Part shown: positions 1-9,774 of the stretch, one piece after another
Layout: each line of letters starts with the position of its first letter
How positions within the stretch are numbered: the stretch's first letter is position 1
NCBI GenBank assembly: GCA_032821775.1
Contig: JAVLRN010000007.1
Span: forward strand, 806,001 to 870,000
Origin: Sanguinoderma infundibulare
Taxonomy: Eukaryota; Basidiomycota; Agaricomycetes; Polyporales; Polyporaceae
Reading direction: 5' to 3'
Length of the DNA stretch: 64,000 nucleotides
Notes under the pieces: model-generated
Databases searched by the model: none
What the model was told of the DNA's origin: nothing
What the model saw: the letters and a program-made list of their open reading frames with translations, nothing else
Made by a program: the position numbers and the translations under genes

Positions 1-171
1 TAGATTATGTACACATATATATACGCTCTGACACCTGATATCGTGTTCTCCAGCTCTTACTCACATGATATCAGGTACGCGTTCCCGCATGTACACACAG
101 CTCTTACTCACACAATATCAGATCTCGTTCCTGTTCGAGTGTTCAAGTGTTGGAGGTAGAACCTCCTTCCA
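1..171 (+). repeat. Partial LTR, plus orientation
   Basis: Matches positions 44-214 of the complete LTR at 6105-6318 and ends at the same CA (170-171). The missing 43 bases lie left of the window. It carries the same internal direct repeat, a 24 bp unit containing CTCTTACTCAC present twice. Confidence 0.9.
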
Positions 172-732
172 CTTTTTTTTGAACTACGAACAGGTCTGCG
201 TCACCGCTCATCACGGCGACTACCAGCCCTCACAGGTCGGACCCACGTCGTACTGGGACAGCCACGCTCGGCTGTTACAGATCCCTGGAAATCGGATCAC
301 CCGTGGACGCTACGCTGCATCTGGCACTCTAGCCATCAACGTCAGCACCGACACCTCGGAACCCTCCCCGGTCGACAGTGAGTTATCCTCATTGTCGCTT
401 CCCAGCACCCCATCCTCGGTCATCTCCCTTCCGGACTCGACACCCCTGTCACCATCCCTGGTGGAAGACTCCGCATACACCCAGTCCGAAACTCTGGTGC
501 CCAATCAGAGCGCATATATCCAGTCCCCTGCCCAGTACGACGATCCCAATACTTCTTGTTCGTCTCTCATGTCATCCGTAGATCTCCCGAACCCTGTTTC
601 AAGCGCATATACCCACATAGCAGCCATGTCCTCCGCCGACGCCATGGTCACGATGCGCACCAAAGCGGCACCCGTCGTCAGTCTGGGTAATATCTCCCCC
701 AACGTCATCAATGCCTGGAAGTCCCTGTGCGG
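172..732 (+). pseudogene. gag 5' fragment of the chromovirus (plus strand)
   Basis: An open frame running out of the LTR (from 65) matches the N-terminal half of the Gag encoded on the minus strand at 4518-5735, residue for residue with few changes, up to the word AWKSLC at about 732. After that point the plus-strand sequence becomes the antisense of the pol 3' end, so the fragment is cut by a rearrangement junction. It lacks the conserved retrotransposon Gag core and zinc knuckle and cannot make a capsid protein. Confidence 0.8.
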
Positions 733-3700
733 TGGATGGAATGCACAGGATGGGAATAAGGAATTGTCGTTCGTAATATATGGCTTCAGTAAGGAAGCGT
801 GAAACGTAGGGAAAAGGTTCATAGAGGAAGGAAGTTCTAGAGTATATGCGGAAGATTCTGGGAAAGCACGTAAAATCGTGTAAGGGCCATCATAGCGAAC
901 CATGAACTTAGCTACACGGTTGTCTCCTCATTGCATGTACGCCCGCCGGCAATGAAGAGTGGACAGTAAGACCTTGTCTCTGACCTTGTAAGACGGGTCT
1001 GACGTTCGTCCACGGTTTGCTGCGACCATTTGTGCAAGCTTGGCTGCCTGTAAGATGTCTTGCGCCTCCATGACATCCATGTCAATGTTTTTGATGAGAG
1101 TCTCGGCCCTCACAGCGTCGTCGGGTGTAGATCTTCGGATATCATTGACGGTGGCATCGAATAGTGGGGGAAGGACACGTGGTTGACGTCCAATGTGTAG
1201 CTGGAAACGGGAGAATCCTGTCACCTTGTTGACTGCGGACATGATGGTGAAACGGACGCGAGGTAATGCGCGAAGCCAGCTGCGCTGATCGCATTGCACA
1301 TGGTACTGGAGGGTTTGAATGACTGTCTTGTTCATGCGCTCGGAAGCGCCATCTGTTTGTGGATGGTAGGATGTCGACATCTTGAGCTTAACTCCAATAA
1401 GCGTGTGTAGTGCGCGCCAGAAGGATGAGGTGAAAAGTTTGTCCCGGTCTGAGATGATGTCCATGGGCAGACTGTTTTCACAGTACCAGTGATCGAAAAA
1501 CTGGGCTGCGAATTCCTCCGCTGTGATGTCGGTGCGAGTGGGAATGAGGCGAAGGTCGGCACCCAGACGATCAGTGATGGTCGCGATGCAATTGGCTCCA
1601 TCCTCCTCAGGCAGGGGTCCGACAAAGTCGATGGCAATGGAATTTCCTCGGGAATCCAGGACAGGAAGTGGATGTAGGGGACCAGCTGGTTTCATCGTGG
1701 CGCTCTTGTTACATTGACATCCTTCGCAAGCAGGGATATACATTTGCGCAAGTTCTTTGCGCATCTTCGGCCAATAATATGCATCGCGTAGGTAAGCATA
1801 TGATTTGTCAAAAGCGAAATGACCCATCGCATCATGCGCACAGCGGAACAAGCCCTCGCGGACGTGGGGTACGTGAGGAATGGCCAAACGACCTCCCACG
1901 AAGAGCAGACCGTTACATTCCGATATACCGAGTGACCCGACGTTGTTGCGGAGAGATTGGCACCACTTGTCCTTGCAGTAACCATCCCTAATTGCATTCA
2001 GCCAGGCGGGGTCCATCGCAATGTGCAGGGATCCAGGAACGGCAGCAATCAATGCGGAGTTGGGGCGTTCACGGAGAGCGTGAGAAGCACCACGTAAACA
2101 TCGGAGCGTTGCAGTCAGGATGACTATGTCTGCATCCAGGGTGCACGAGAGCATGTCAGCTGCGGAGTTGGATTCACCCGGAACGTACTTGATGTGGAAG
2201 TCGTATTGCGCTAGGAACTCCTGCCATTGTTGCTGTTGTCTGGAAAGGGTTTTTTGCCGGGCGAAGTTCTCCAAGGTGCGGTGGTCAGTGTAGACAGTGA
2301 ACGGGACACCAATGAGATCAATGCGCCACTTTTCCAGTGCTCGGACTATCGCCAAGAGTTCCTTTTCATGAACAGGGTAGTTTAGTTCCACGCCGCGGAG
2401 AGGCGCAGATTCAAAGGCAACAGGGCATGCCATTTCGAGGGACGGCCTAAAGGATAAGATCGCGCCGGTACGGAAATTACTAGCATCACAAGACACGAAG
2501 ATGGCATTTTCCCCGAGGGTGTCATGATCAATGACGGTGAGGCATTTGGGACTGAGGAGGAGGGTTTTGATGGCATCGAATGCGTGTTGATGAGATTCTG
2601 TCCATCCGGGCCAGCGTTGATTGGCGTCCTTCATGGTGAGCGCGTTCAGGATCCTGGTGTGTTCGGCTAGATTGGGAAGAAAGGCAGCAACATATCTAAC
2701 GAGCCCAAGGAACGCGTGAACCGCAGATGCGTTTTGGGGAACAGGCCAGTTCAAGATTTTGTCGACCTTTCTGCCATCAGGTTCGATTCCACGCCTTGAG
2801 ATGTGATGACCTAGGAAATCGACTTCCAGCAAGAAGAGTGCGGTCTTCTTGGGCGAAACAAAGAGGTTGGCATCACGAAGCGCATCAAGAATCATAGCGA
2901 CATGCTTGCGGTGTTCATCAAGATCTTGCGACCAGATGATTATGTCGTCAAGGTATACATGACAGAATTTACCAATGAACGGACGTAAGGCCGCGTTCAT
3001 TCTTCGCTGATGAGTCGAGGGTGCATTTCGACATCCCTGGGGCATCACAGTCCACTCGTACAGACCGAAGGGCATGGTAACCGCAGTGTACTTGATATCA
3101 TCTGGATGGACGTGCGTCTGGAAGTAGGAGTCTGTCATATCAAGTTTACCCCAAATTCGTCCCTTCCCGCAGTCAGCGAGTATATCGCTAATCTTTGGAA
3201 GCGGATGCATGTCCGGCACAGTGTTGGCGTTTAGCACCCAGTAGTTGTTGACCCAGCGTGGACATGCTGCGGGGTCTGTTTTGGGCACCAGGAACACCGG
3301 GGAGGCGTACGGACTGTCCGACAGGCGAATTCGTCCGGCTGTAAGATGCTCGTCCAGCAGGGTTTTCCAGACGTCACGGTATTTCTTCGGACAATCATAT
3401 TGCCTATGCAAGATGACCATGTTAGCATCTTTGAGGACGAATCTGTGGTATACATCCGTAGGGATCGAATCGAGAGGGGGTAGACCAGATGGGAAGCGGT
3501 CCGCGTACTTCGCTTTCATCGCAGCGTTTTCGAGTTCTAGGCTTTCGAGCATAGCCAAGATTTCTACTTGTGCATGAACAGCATTAGCAGCATGCGTGAT
3601 CCCATCCACAGCCGAAGCGTCCGCAGCTATGTGTCGCTTGGTTGTGCACTGTTCAAGCTCCCGCAAGAGGCAGCGCTCCACGTTACGTCTCTCCATGTAC

Positions 3701-4240
3701 ACGGCCGCGTGAGCCTCAAGTGCGACTTGACGGCGGGCAGCTGGGGAGGGAATGGGGGGAATGGGCGCTGGACAGGGCACGAGAAGGTCACGACCGGATG
3801 GCTTGTGGCACAATGAGCGCGTGGAATGATCCTCGAGAATATGATTGAGTTCCAGCCATGCTTTGCCTAGAATTACAGGGGCGCAAAGGTTGTCGATGAC
3901 CAGCGTGCGAGAGACAAGAGACGTCCAAGACAGGTCCGGCAGGGTAACCGCGAATTTCACACACTCGTCGCTCTCGACATACTCTCCGCCCTTCCCCCAT
4001 GCGTCCCCCAATCGATGCTTTTTGGGCAATTTGCGAATGCGCGCACCCATTTTGACAGCGACATCACACCTAATCAGCACTGTGGTGGCACCGCCGTCAA
4101 TCAGCATGTCGTATATGGGGGCTTCAGGGTATGGGGAGACGTGTGCTCAGAGAAGGGTCTGTTCGGCAAATAGTGGAGAGATGTACGAGCTTTCCGAGTC
4201 TGTGCCTGTGCCTAGGATACCCATCGTGTACACGGGGGGG
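732..4240 (-). pseudogene. pol: protease-RT-RNase H-integrase, interrupted
   Basis: The longest frame (4107 to 928, 1059 codons) holds, in order, an aspartic protease with DGGA at its active site, a reverse transcriptase with a YLDD catalytic box, RNase H, an integrase zinc-binding HHCC domain and a DDE core (DFVGPL and SYHPQTDGASER words). This is the standard Ty3/Gypsy order. Two in-frame TGA codons break it: one at 4147-4149 just before the protease and one at 928-930 inside the integrase C-terminal region, after which the same frame continues to 732. There the sequence is cut at the junction with the plus-strand gag piece, so the chromodomain is missing from this strand. It was read from the 5' LTR at 5653-5866. 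Confidence 0.9.
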
Positions 4241-4429
4241 GAAGGTGCATGATGCACAGCCGCAGCGGCGTAAATGATGTTGTCCACAGGGTTCGCCATC
4301 CCACCTTCCATGACTGCAGTGACGCGCGGATTTCCATGTGCGTTTTCCTTGTTCAGGAGGAGCCTGGAGTATACCGTGGTGAGCGGAACGTAGGTGGAGC
4401 TGTCCGGGTGTCCCTTAGGGCAGTTGCGC

Positions 4430-5652
4430 GCAGTGTGCGTCCTCTTGTCGAAGACATTGATTTCGCAGCACTTGAAGCATCCACGATTGTTCTCGAGGAT
4501 GTAACGCTCATCTGGGGTCAGCGGGGGGGCATCGGTTTTGCGGGAGGATATGTGTGGGCCACGGGTGCATGGGTTTGGCTGCGATGCACATTGCTTGTTG
4601 CGAGGAGCGTGCGCACCTGTGTGCTGATCTTGTTCGTCTCGTGTGTGGCCTGTTTGATGCGGCGTTCATCGATCTTGGCAACTGCAGTCTTCCATTTGAC
4701 AAAGTCGCGTTCGTTGCAGATGGCGTTGGTGTCGATCAGAATACTGAGACTGTCACAGACGTTGGAGGTGAGGACAAGGCGTAAGCCATCATCATCGAAG
4801 AACTCCTGTGTGGGCAGGAGGAGCACATTGAGATGGTCGATTTCAAGCGCAAAGTCAAGGAACTTCTGGTCCTCGCGCTGAATCTTGCGTATGATTTGCT
4901 TTTTGGTGTCGTCGGCCCAACCTGAGGGAAGGAAGCGGTCACGCATCTCATTCACGAACTGTACGAATGGCATGCTGTCGTAACGATCGATCCGAACGTC
5001 GAACCACATGCGTAGAACGGGGTTTTCGAAACCCATCAATGACTTGAACATCTGTTCTTCCGGCGTGATGCCGCGGCCGCGGAAGAACTTTATGCACAGA
5101 GACTCCCAGGCGTTGATGACGTTGGGGGAGATATTACCCAGACTGACGACGGGCACCACTTTGGTGCACATCGTGACCGTGGCGTCGGCGGAGGACATGG
5201 CTGCTATGTGGGTATATGCGCTTGAAACAGGGTTCGGGAGATCTACAGATGACGCGAGAGATGAACAAGAAGTATCGGGATCATCGTACTGGGCAGGGGA
5301 CTGGATATATGCGCTCTGATTGGGCACCAGAGTTTCGGACTGGGTGTATGCGGAGTCTTCCACCAGGGATGGTGACGGGGGTGTCGAGTCCAGAAGGGAG
5401 ATGACTGAGGATGGGGTGCTGGGAAGCGACAATGAGGATAACTCACTGTCGACCGGGGAGGGTTCCGAGGCATCGGTGCTGACGTTGATGGCTAGAGTGC
5501 CAGATGCAGTGTAGCGTCCATGGGTGATCCGATTGCCAGGGATCTGTAACAGCCGAGCATGGTTGTCCCAGTACGACGTGGGTCCGACCTGTGAGGGCTG
5601 GTAGTCGCCGTGATGAGCGGCAACGCAGACCTGTTCGTAGTTCAAAAAAAAG
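4430..5652 (-). pseudogene. gag of the inverted inner copy, frameshifted
   Basis: The open frame 5735-4518 (405 codons, beginning inside the LTR) has an S/T/P-rich N-terminal part followed by a typical retrotransposon Gag core (words such as WFDVRIDRYDS and FVNEMRDRFLPSGW). The frame stops at 4518 beside a run of seven C on the minus strand (G on plus, about 4525-4531). Past the run another frame continues into a zinc-knuckle-like CFKC...H...C segment near 4440-4480. This looks like a single-base slip in a homopolymer that uncouples gag from its nucleocapsid and from pol. Confidence 0.8.
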
Positions 5653-5866
5653 TGGAAGGAGGTTCTACCTCCAACACTCGAACACTCGAACAGGAACGAG
5701 ATCTGATATTGTGTGAGTAAGAGCTGTGTGTACATGCGGGAACACGTACCTGATATTGTGTGAGTAAGAGCTGGAGAACACGATATCAGGTGTCCGAGCG
5801 TATATATATGTGTACGTAATCTAAGAAGGTATCCGAGTAAGGCAGGAGGATGCCGTATGCCTTACA
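5653..5866 (-). repeat. Complete 214 bp LTR, minus orientation (5' LTR of inverted copy)
   Basis: On the minus strand it starts TGTAAGGC and ends CCTTCCA, exactly 214 bp, and differs from the plus LTR at 6105-6318 at about five positions. The gag that follows is in the expected 5' LTR position. On its other side it abuts, without spacer, the plus-strand chromodomain fragment. Confidence 0.92.
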
Positions 5867-6104
5867 CCATGACAGATGACGGCATTGAAGAGCAAGAAGT
5901 CGAATCCATCATAGACCATCAGCGCCGTGGACGCGGTTATCGCTTTTTAGTACACTGGAAAGGCTTCCCTGATTCTCATGACTCCTGGTTACCCGGTTCG
6001 ATGTGCCGTGATCTCACAGCTTTGGACGCTTACATACAACATAACCCTGAACTCTTACTCGCGTTTCCCCCTCAGTAGATTCCTTTCTTTAGAGGTGGGG
6101 AGGG
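5867..6104 (+). pseudogene. pol 3' end with chromodomain (plus strand)
   Basis: The frame to the stop at 6078 encodes a chromodomain: EVESIIDHQRRGRGYRFLVH, then WKGFPDSHDSWLP and a C-terminal helix. The W-K-G-F-x-D-S-x-x-S-W pattern is typical of chromovirus integrase tails. It is followed by a purine-rich tract (6091-6104) just before the LTR, which fits a polypurine tract. The rest of the plus-strand pol is absent; the fragment begins directly at the outer end of the inverted LTR. Confidence 0.88.
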
Positions 6105-6318
6105 TGTAAGGCATACGGCATCCTCCTGCCTTACTCGGATACCTTCTTAGATTACGTACACATATATATACGCTCGGACACCTGATATCGTGTTCTCCAG
6201 CTCTTACTCACACGATATCAGGTACGCGTTCCCGCATGTACACACAGCTCTTACTCACACGATATCAGATCTCGTTCCTGTTCTCGTGTTCGAGTGTTGG
6301 AGGTAGAACCTCCTTCCA
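6105..6318 (+). repeat. Complete 214 bp LTR, plus orientation (3' LTR)
   Basis: Begins TGTAAGGCATAC right after the purine tract and ends CCTTCCA. The next base starts sedolisin sequence alignable to 43208 and below. It contains a TATATATA core near 6162 and two copies of a 24 bp motif. The outer target-site copy is beyond the left window edge, so the duplication cannot be checked. Confidence 0.92.
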
Positions 6319-6750
6319 TGGAACGACGATTCACAAGGGGCATGTGGCGGGGAACACTGGGATGAACAAGCCATCGTCGCCGCACGTGTCGTTCGCCCGG
6401 ATACCCGCGACGCCACCATCGTCCGAGGCGAACAGGACGCTCGTACCGCGCGTCGCGAGCTGCGCAAAGGAGAAGCACAGAGCCCTGTCGCAGCACAGCG
6501 CGTCAATGAGTCGGGAACGAGATGAGAAGGGGAGATACAGCGTGCTCACTGTGCGACATCCGGCGGAACAGCGCTCATCCACACCAAAGCTCGTCGTGAG
6601 CACCGGGGACTGGATATCCTGCTTGAGGAGTAAGCTGACAAGGTCCGTGATGGACTGGAAGAAGTCGTTCGGGTCCGAGCCCCCGGCGGAAATGAACTGC
6701 ACGGGAACGTTCGTCGCGGGCCCGACGATGGTGTATTGGATGTCGAGGCC
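6319..6750 (-). pseudogene. Sedolisin (tripeptidyl-peptidase, S53) fragment, split by retrotransposon
   Basis: Minus-strand frames read like the middle of a fungal S53 peptidase: GLDIQYTIVGPATNVPVQF, an LTTSFGVDE segment, and FAQLATRGTSVLFAS followed by GGVAGIRA. An intron acceptor (CAG at 6751-6753) precedes the first exon. The family's SGDGG box reads SDDGG here. The catalytic GTSAS part and the whole prodomain are missing: the 3' side is cut by the LTR at 6318 and the 5' exons are absent. Its paralogue at 42792-43896 shows what lay beyond the insertion. S53 enzymes are secreted acid proteases; this copy cannot be active. Confidence 0.85.
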
Positions 6751-7949
6751 CTGCATTTGGAGGAAATTGTTCGTTTCCGTATCGCGAGAGTTAGTCGTAC
6801 AGAGACGAACATACGGCTCCTAGTAGGCTCCTGGTCCTGGTCGTTGGTCCTCCACTGTCTACGCTCTCGGGGCTGAATGTTCCAGTTCGCATGTCTCATC
6901 TTGTGAGTTGCAGGAAGGGCTGTACAACATGGCACGAGTCAGATCCAGAGCTTGAGGGGAACGGCGGGTGAAGAAGGCGTGTTCTATTCCAGAGCGGTGT
7001 CTGGAGGCCCCGTCAACGATGCCACGCGAGTCTGCTGATCGGAGTGGGCGCTTGTTAGCTGAAGCGCTGATCACCCGTCTCCCTTGCAGTCTGAGACACC
7101 ATTGCTGGTAGCCTCCAAGTTGGCCTCCCCACTCTGCATACTCCTCGCCTGTACCTCACGGAGCCGATGCTGATGCACCTTGTGCTTCTGCTTACTTGAA
7201 ACAAATGCGACTCATCACCTCAATAGTCTCGCCGTCGGAAGCATTCAAGGTGGGAGCCCTCCGAGTCGTCGTGTGTTTCGATCACTAATCTCGTCGATAT
7301 AACCCCAGGGGAGATCATCGAGGACCTTGGACCGTCTCGAGCGAGATCATCAATCCTTTTGTGAAATGGCTGCCAGCTGGCCCATGGACACATCACGCGA
7401 AGCGTACTGGATCGGCGAGGTCGGAGGTGGTCAAGGTGCACGACCGCCTGGGCCATTGACGACTGGCAGGGTATGCGGCCTTCTACGATAGCGGCGGATT
7501 GTACTCTCCAGCGATCTTGGTTTGGTAAGCGCAGTGCCCTCCGTCTGCGTTATCGCCACCGTAACGATATGCATGCTAAGCCACTCTTTGATAGACATAT
7601 TTTCTGCGTACACCCGCTGAGGCGTTCCTTCCCGTCAGTTCTCAGTGGTGGGGTGCGGACGGATGCTCTTGTCGAGTGAATCTCCATCTTGGACATCCGT
7701 GTTTTGGCCACCCAGCGCCAAGCCATGTTACGGCCGACTGTGAAGACGAGAACCGTCACATCGGGTGAGTTGGATCGACGAGATGTTAGACGCTGACCCC
7801 GCTAAAGAACAGCTCGCCTCTCCAACTTGTCTCCTAACTTCTCCCTCACCCGCTGCCACCGGTCAACGCCAGCCCTCCAATTTGCTCGCACACCACCGAT
7901 TTCAGCATCTCCCCCACCTTCACCTCGATCATTGATTGATCCCGCTATC
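6751..7949. other. Gene-free stretch, inverted match of 41601-42791
   Basis: No convincing reading frame. The sequence aligns in inverted orientation with the region between the coiled-coil gene at 40369-41600 and the sedolisin pseudogene at 42792, so it probably holds decayed sedolisin 5' sequence and the promoter of the coiled-coil gene. A frame open from 7827 extends 41 codons upstream of the chosen start of the next gene and is conserved in two other copies. Confidence 0.6.
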
Positions 7950-9184
7950 ATGGCCCCCTCCCACATCCACCTTCACCTCATCGTGGCGATCCTGGCGATC
8001 CTCTCGGTGCTGTCCCCCTGGTCCCGCCTTGGCCACTTTCTTGTTTCCATCGTCTCGTCTCTCTTCTGGCTTTGCGCGACCTGCCTTCCCGACCCTATCG
8101 TCGTCTCCTTCTCCCAACCCGTCCTTGAGCCCGAACAGACCGCCGAACGCCTCGTCGCCCTTGAGAGAGCCAAGACCGACCTAGAAGACGCTCTAGAGAG
8201 GAAGGAACGCGAGCATGCTGCTGACAAGTTGGCTCTCATCTCCGACCTTGGGATGGTTCGAACCGCCTTGGCCGACGCGGAGCCACGCCGTATCCCGGCC
8301 ATTGTCATCTCCAAGGCCTCCGCAGACACACCTTCCCCTGAGCGGATGCTCGAGGTACTCATTGTCGACACCAGTCTGCTCCTCGGTCAGAAGAACGCGA
8401 GGATCGGCGAGTTGACTGCGAAGCTCGCCGCTGCAGATCAGCCTACCCCCATTCCTGCTCCCTCACCGCGCCCCGCTCTCGTTACCGACCAAGCCAGCCG
8501 GAAGCGCATCAGCCTTGCCCGCAAGATCGAACTCACTCGTTCCAACTTCTCTCAGCTGGCGAGTCTCGTCACCGAGCGGGCGAAGTCGGAGGAGGACACG
8601 CGGGTTGTGATACAGGAGCTCAGGGTGCGTTTTCGACCTGTCGGTTCCGTACCATAGCTAACTCACGTCTGCCTTAGAAGGAGCGCAATACTGTCAGAGC
8701 TAAGCTGAATGCGCGCATCCGACAGGCGGCGGACAACGCTGACCAGCTTGCGATCTGCCACAACGAGATCGCCGCGGTCACTGCCCGTGCCGACGCGGCC
8801 GAAGCCCGCGTCGCGACCCTGGAAGCCCAGCTGGCGTGCAATGAGACGATGCTCGCAGACTCGGTCGGCGAGGCCCTCCTCGCCACCGACGCGCTCATGT
8901 TCGCTCGCGAGTTAGAGTCTGCGAGCGTGCAGTCCATCATTGCGCGCGAGGTATACCCGGCTCGCTGATATCTCTTGTCGAATACCACTGACCTTGTTCG
9001 TTCCCTCCAGAAGGAGAACATGAGCTTCATCCATCAGCAGGCCCGCTTGATCGCGACGCTGAAGGAGCGACTTCAGTCGGCCGAGCAGCAGTTGCAGCAG
9101 GTTACGGCCGTACCCGCCAGCACTTCCCGTCTCAGCCTGAAGTCGATCTTCTCACGTCGTCGCAGCGGGTCGGACTCTTCTTGA
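7950..9184 (+). CDS. Membrane-anchored coiled-coil protein, subfamily 1, copy 1
   Basis: Three exons, 7950-8624, 8678-8950 and 9011-9184, join in frame to 373 residues. I chose the start MAPSHIHLHL because the protein is conserved from there in all four copies; a longer start at 7827 is possible. Residues about 5-45 form one or two hydrophobic spans, then comes a proline-rich linker around residue 165 and long E/K/R/A-rich heptad-like helices (for example ERLVALERAKTDLEDALERK). The C-terminus is basic and serine-rich (SIFSRRRSGSDSS). I do not recognise a named family. The design suggests a tail or scaffold anchored in a membrane with an extended cytoplasmic coiled coil, which is inference. 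Intron positions are identical in the three paralogues. Confidence 0.8.
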
Positions 9185-9774
9185 ATAAGGGACCTGTACA
9201 TCGCTTCCCTCACAGACTATATTCGGCCCCGTGGTGAACGCGTGACATATCCTATGGCCTCCTCCCGTCGTCGGAACTCTTCCTCTTGCTTTGTCATCTC
9301 CCATCTCCCCATTCCTCCTTCGCCTGATACTCCTCCGTGTTCCTGATCGCGTTCCTTCGTGTCTCTAATTTCTTGGATCTTCCTGTCTCCCACGTCCGAT
9401 TTTTCTATATCCATAGCAGATCTTGTATCCTTAATGTACCCGTGTATACATCTTCAATATATTTTGTACTACTTATGAGTATACGAGCGCGGAGCCCAGA
9501 TGTCTTCCGTCTCGTGCAATTCAAAGCCGATGCGGCAACGTATGCAGTTGCAAGACGGAGACCGTCGGAGGCCTATCGCCTGAGGGAAGAATGCAGAGTG
9601 CGAAATGCGATGAGGTTCCCCACAAAAGCCAAACATATACAGACAAAGAAATAAACAAGATGACAGCAAAACGTGCAGCGGCGCAGCAGGAAAACAACGT
9701 GCGACGACCAAAACCAAAACCAAAGCCCCACCCCCAACCTCCACTCCATCCGTCCATGTATCCAACTCCAGCCA
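9185..9774. other. Intergenic, 3' flank duplicated at 40045-40368
   Basis: No gene seen. Up to about 9482 the sequence matches the reverse complement of 40045-40368, so it belongs to the duplicated block; the match stops near the words TATGAGTATAC. The rest is the 3' flank of the convergent SLP1-like gene. Confidence 0.6.

Larger units (their letters stand above)
1..6318. mobile_element. Rearranged Ty3/Gypsy chromovirus, three LTR copies
   Basis: A composite LTR retrotransposon. Reading left to right it has a plus-strand LTR cut by the window edge (1-171), the plus-strand 5' part of gag (172-732), then an inverted block on the minus strand containing nearly all of pol, all of gag and its 5' LTR (732-5866), then the plus-strand chromodomain end of pol (5867-6104) and a plus-strand 3' LTR (6105-6318). 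The outer parts look like one element whose centre was replaced by an inverted LTR-gag-pol segment. The right edge falls inside a sedolisin pseudogene whose undamaged alignment partner lies at 42792-43208, so insertion into that gene is clear. Several stops and frameshifts make it non-autonomous. Confidence 0.85.

Noticed and set aside
505..903. Separate 132-codon minus-strand gene
   Set aside because: It lies in the same frame as pol after a TGA codon and then crosses into antisense gag, so it is the pol tail plus a junction artefact.
1..6318. Two simple nested insertions of intact elements
   Set aside because: One inner LTR and the matching pol and chromodomain parts are missing at coincident points, which a plain nested insertion does not explain.
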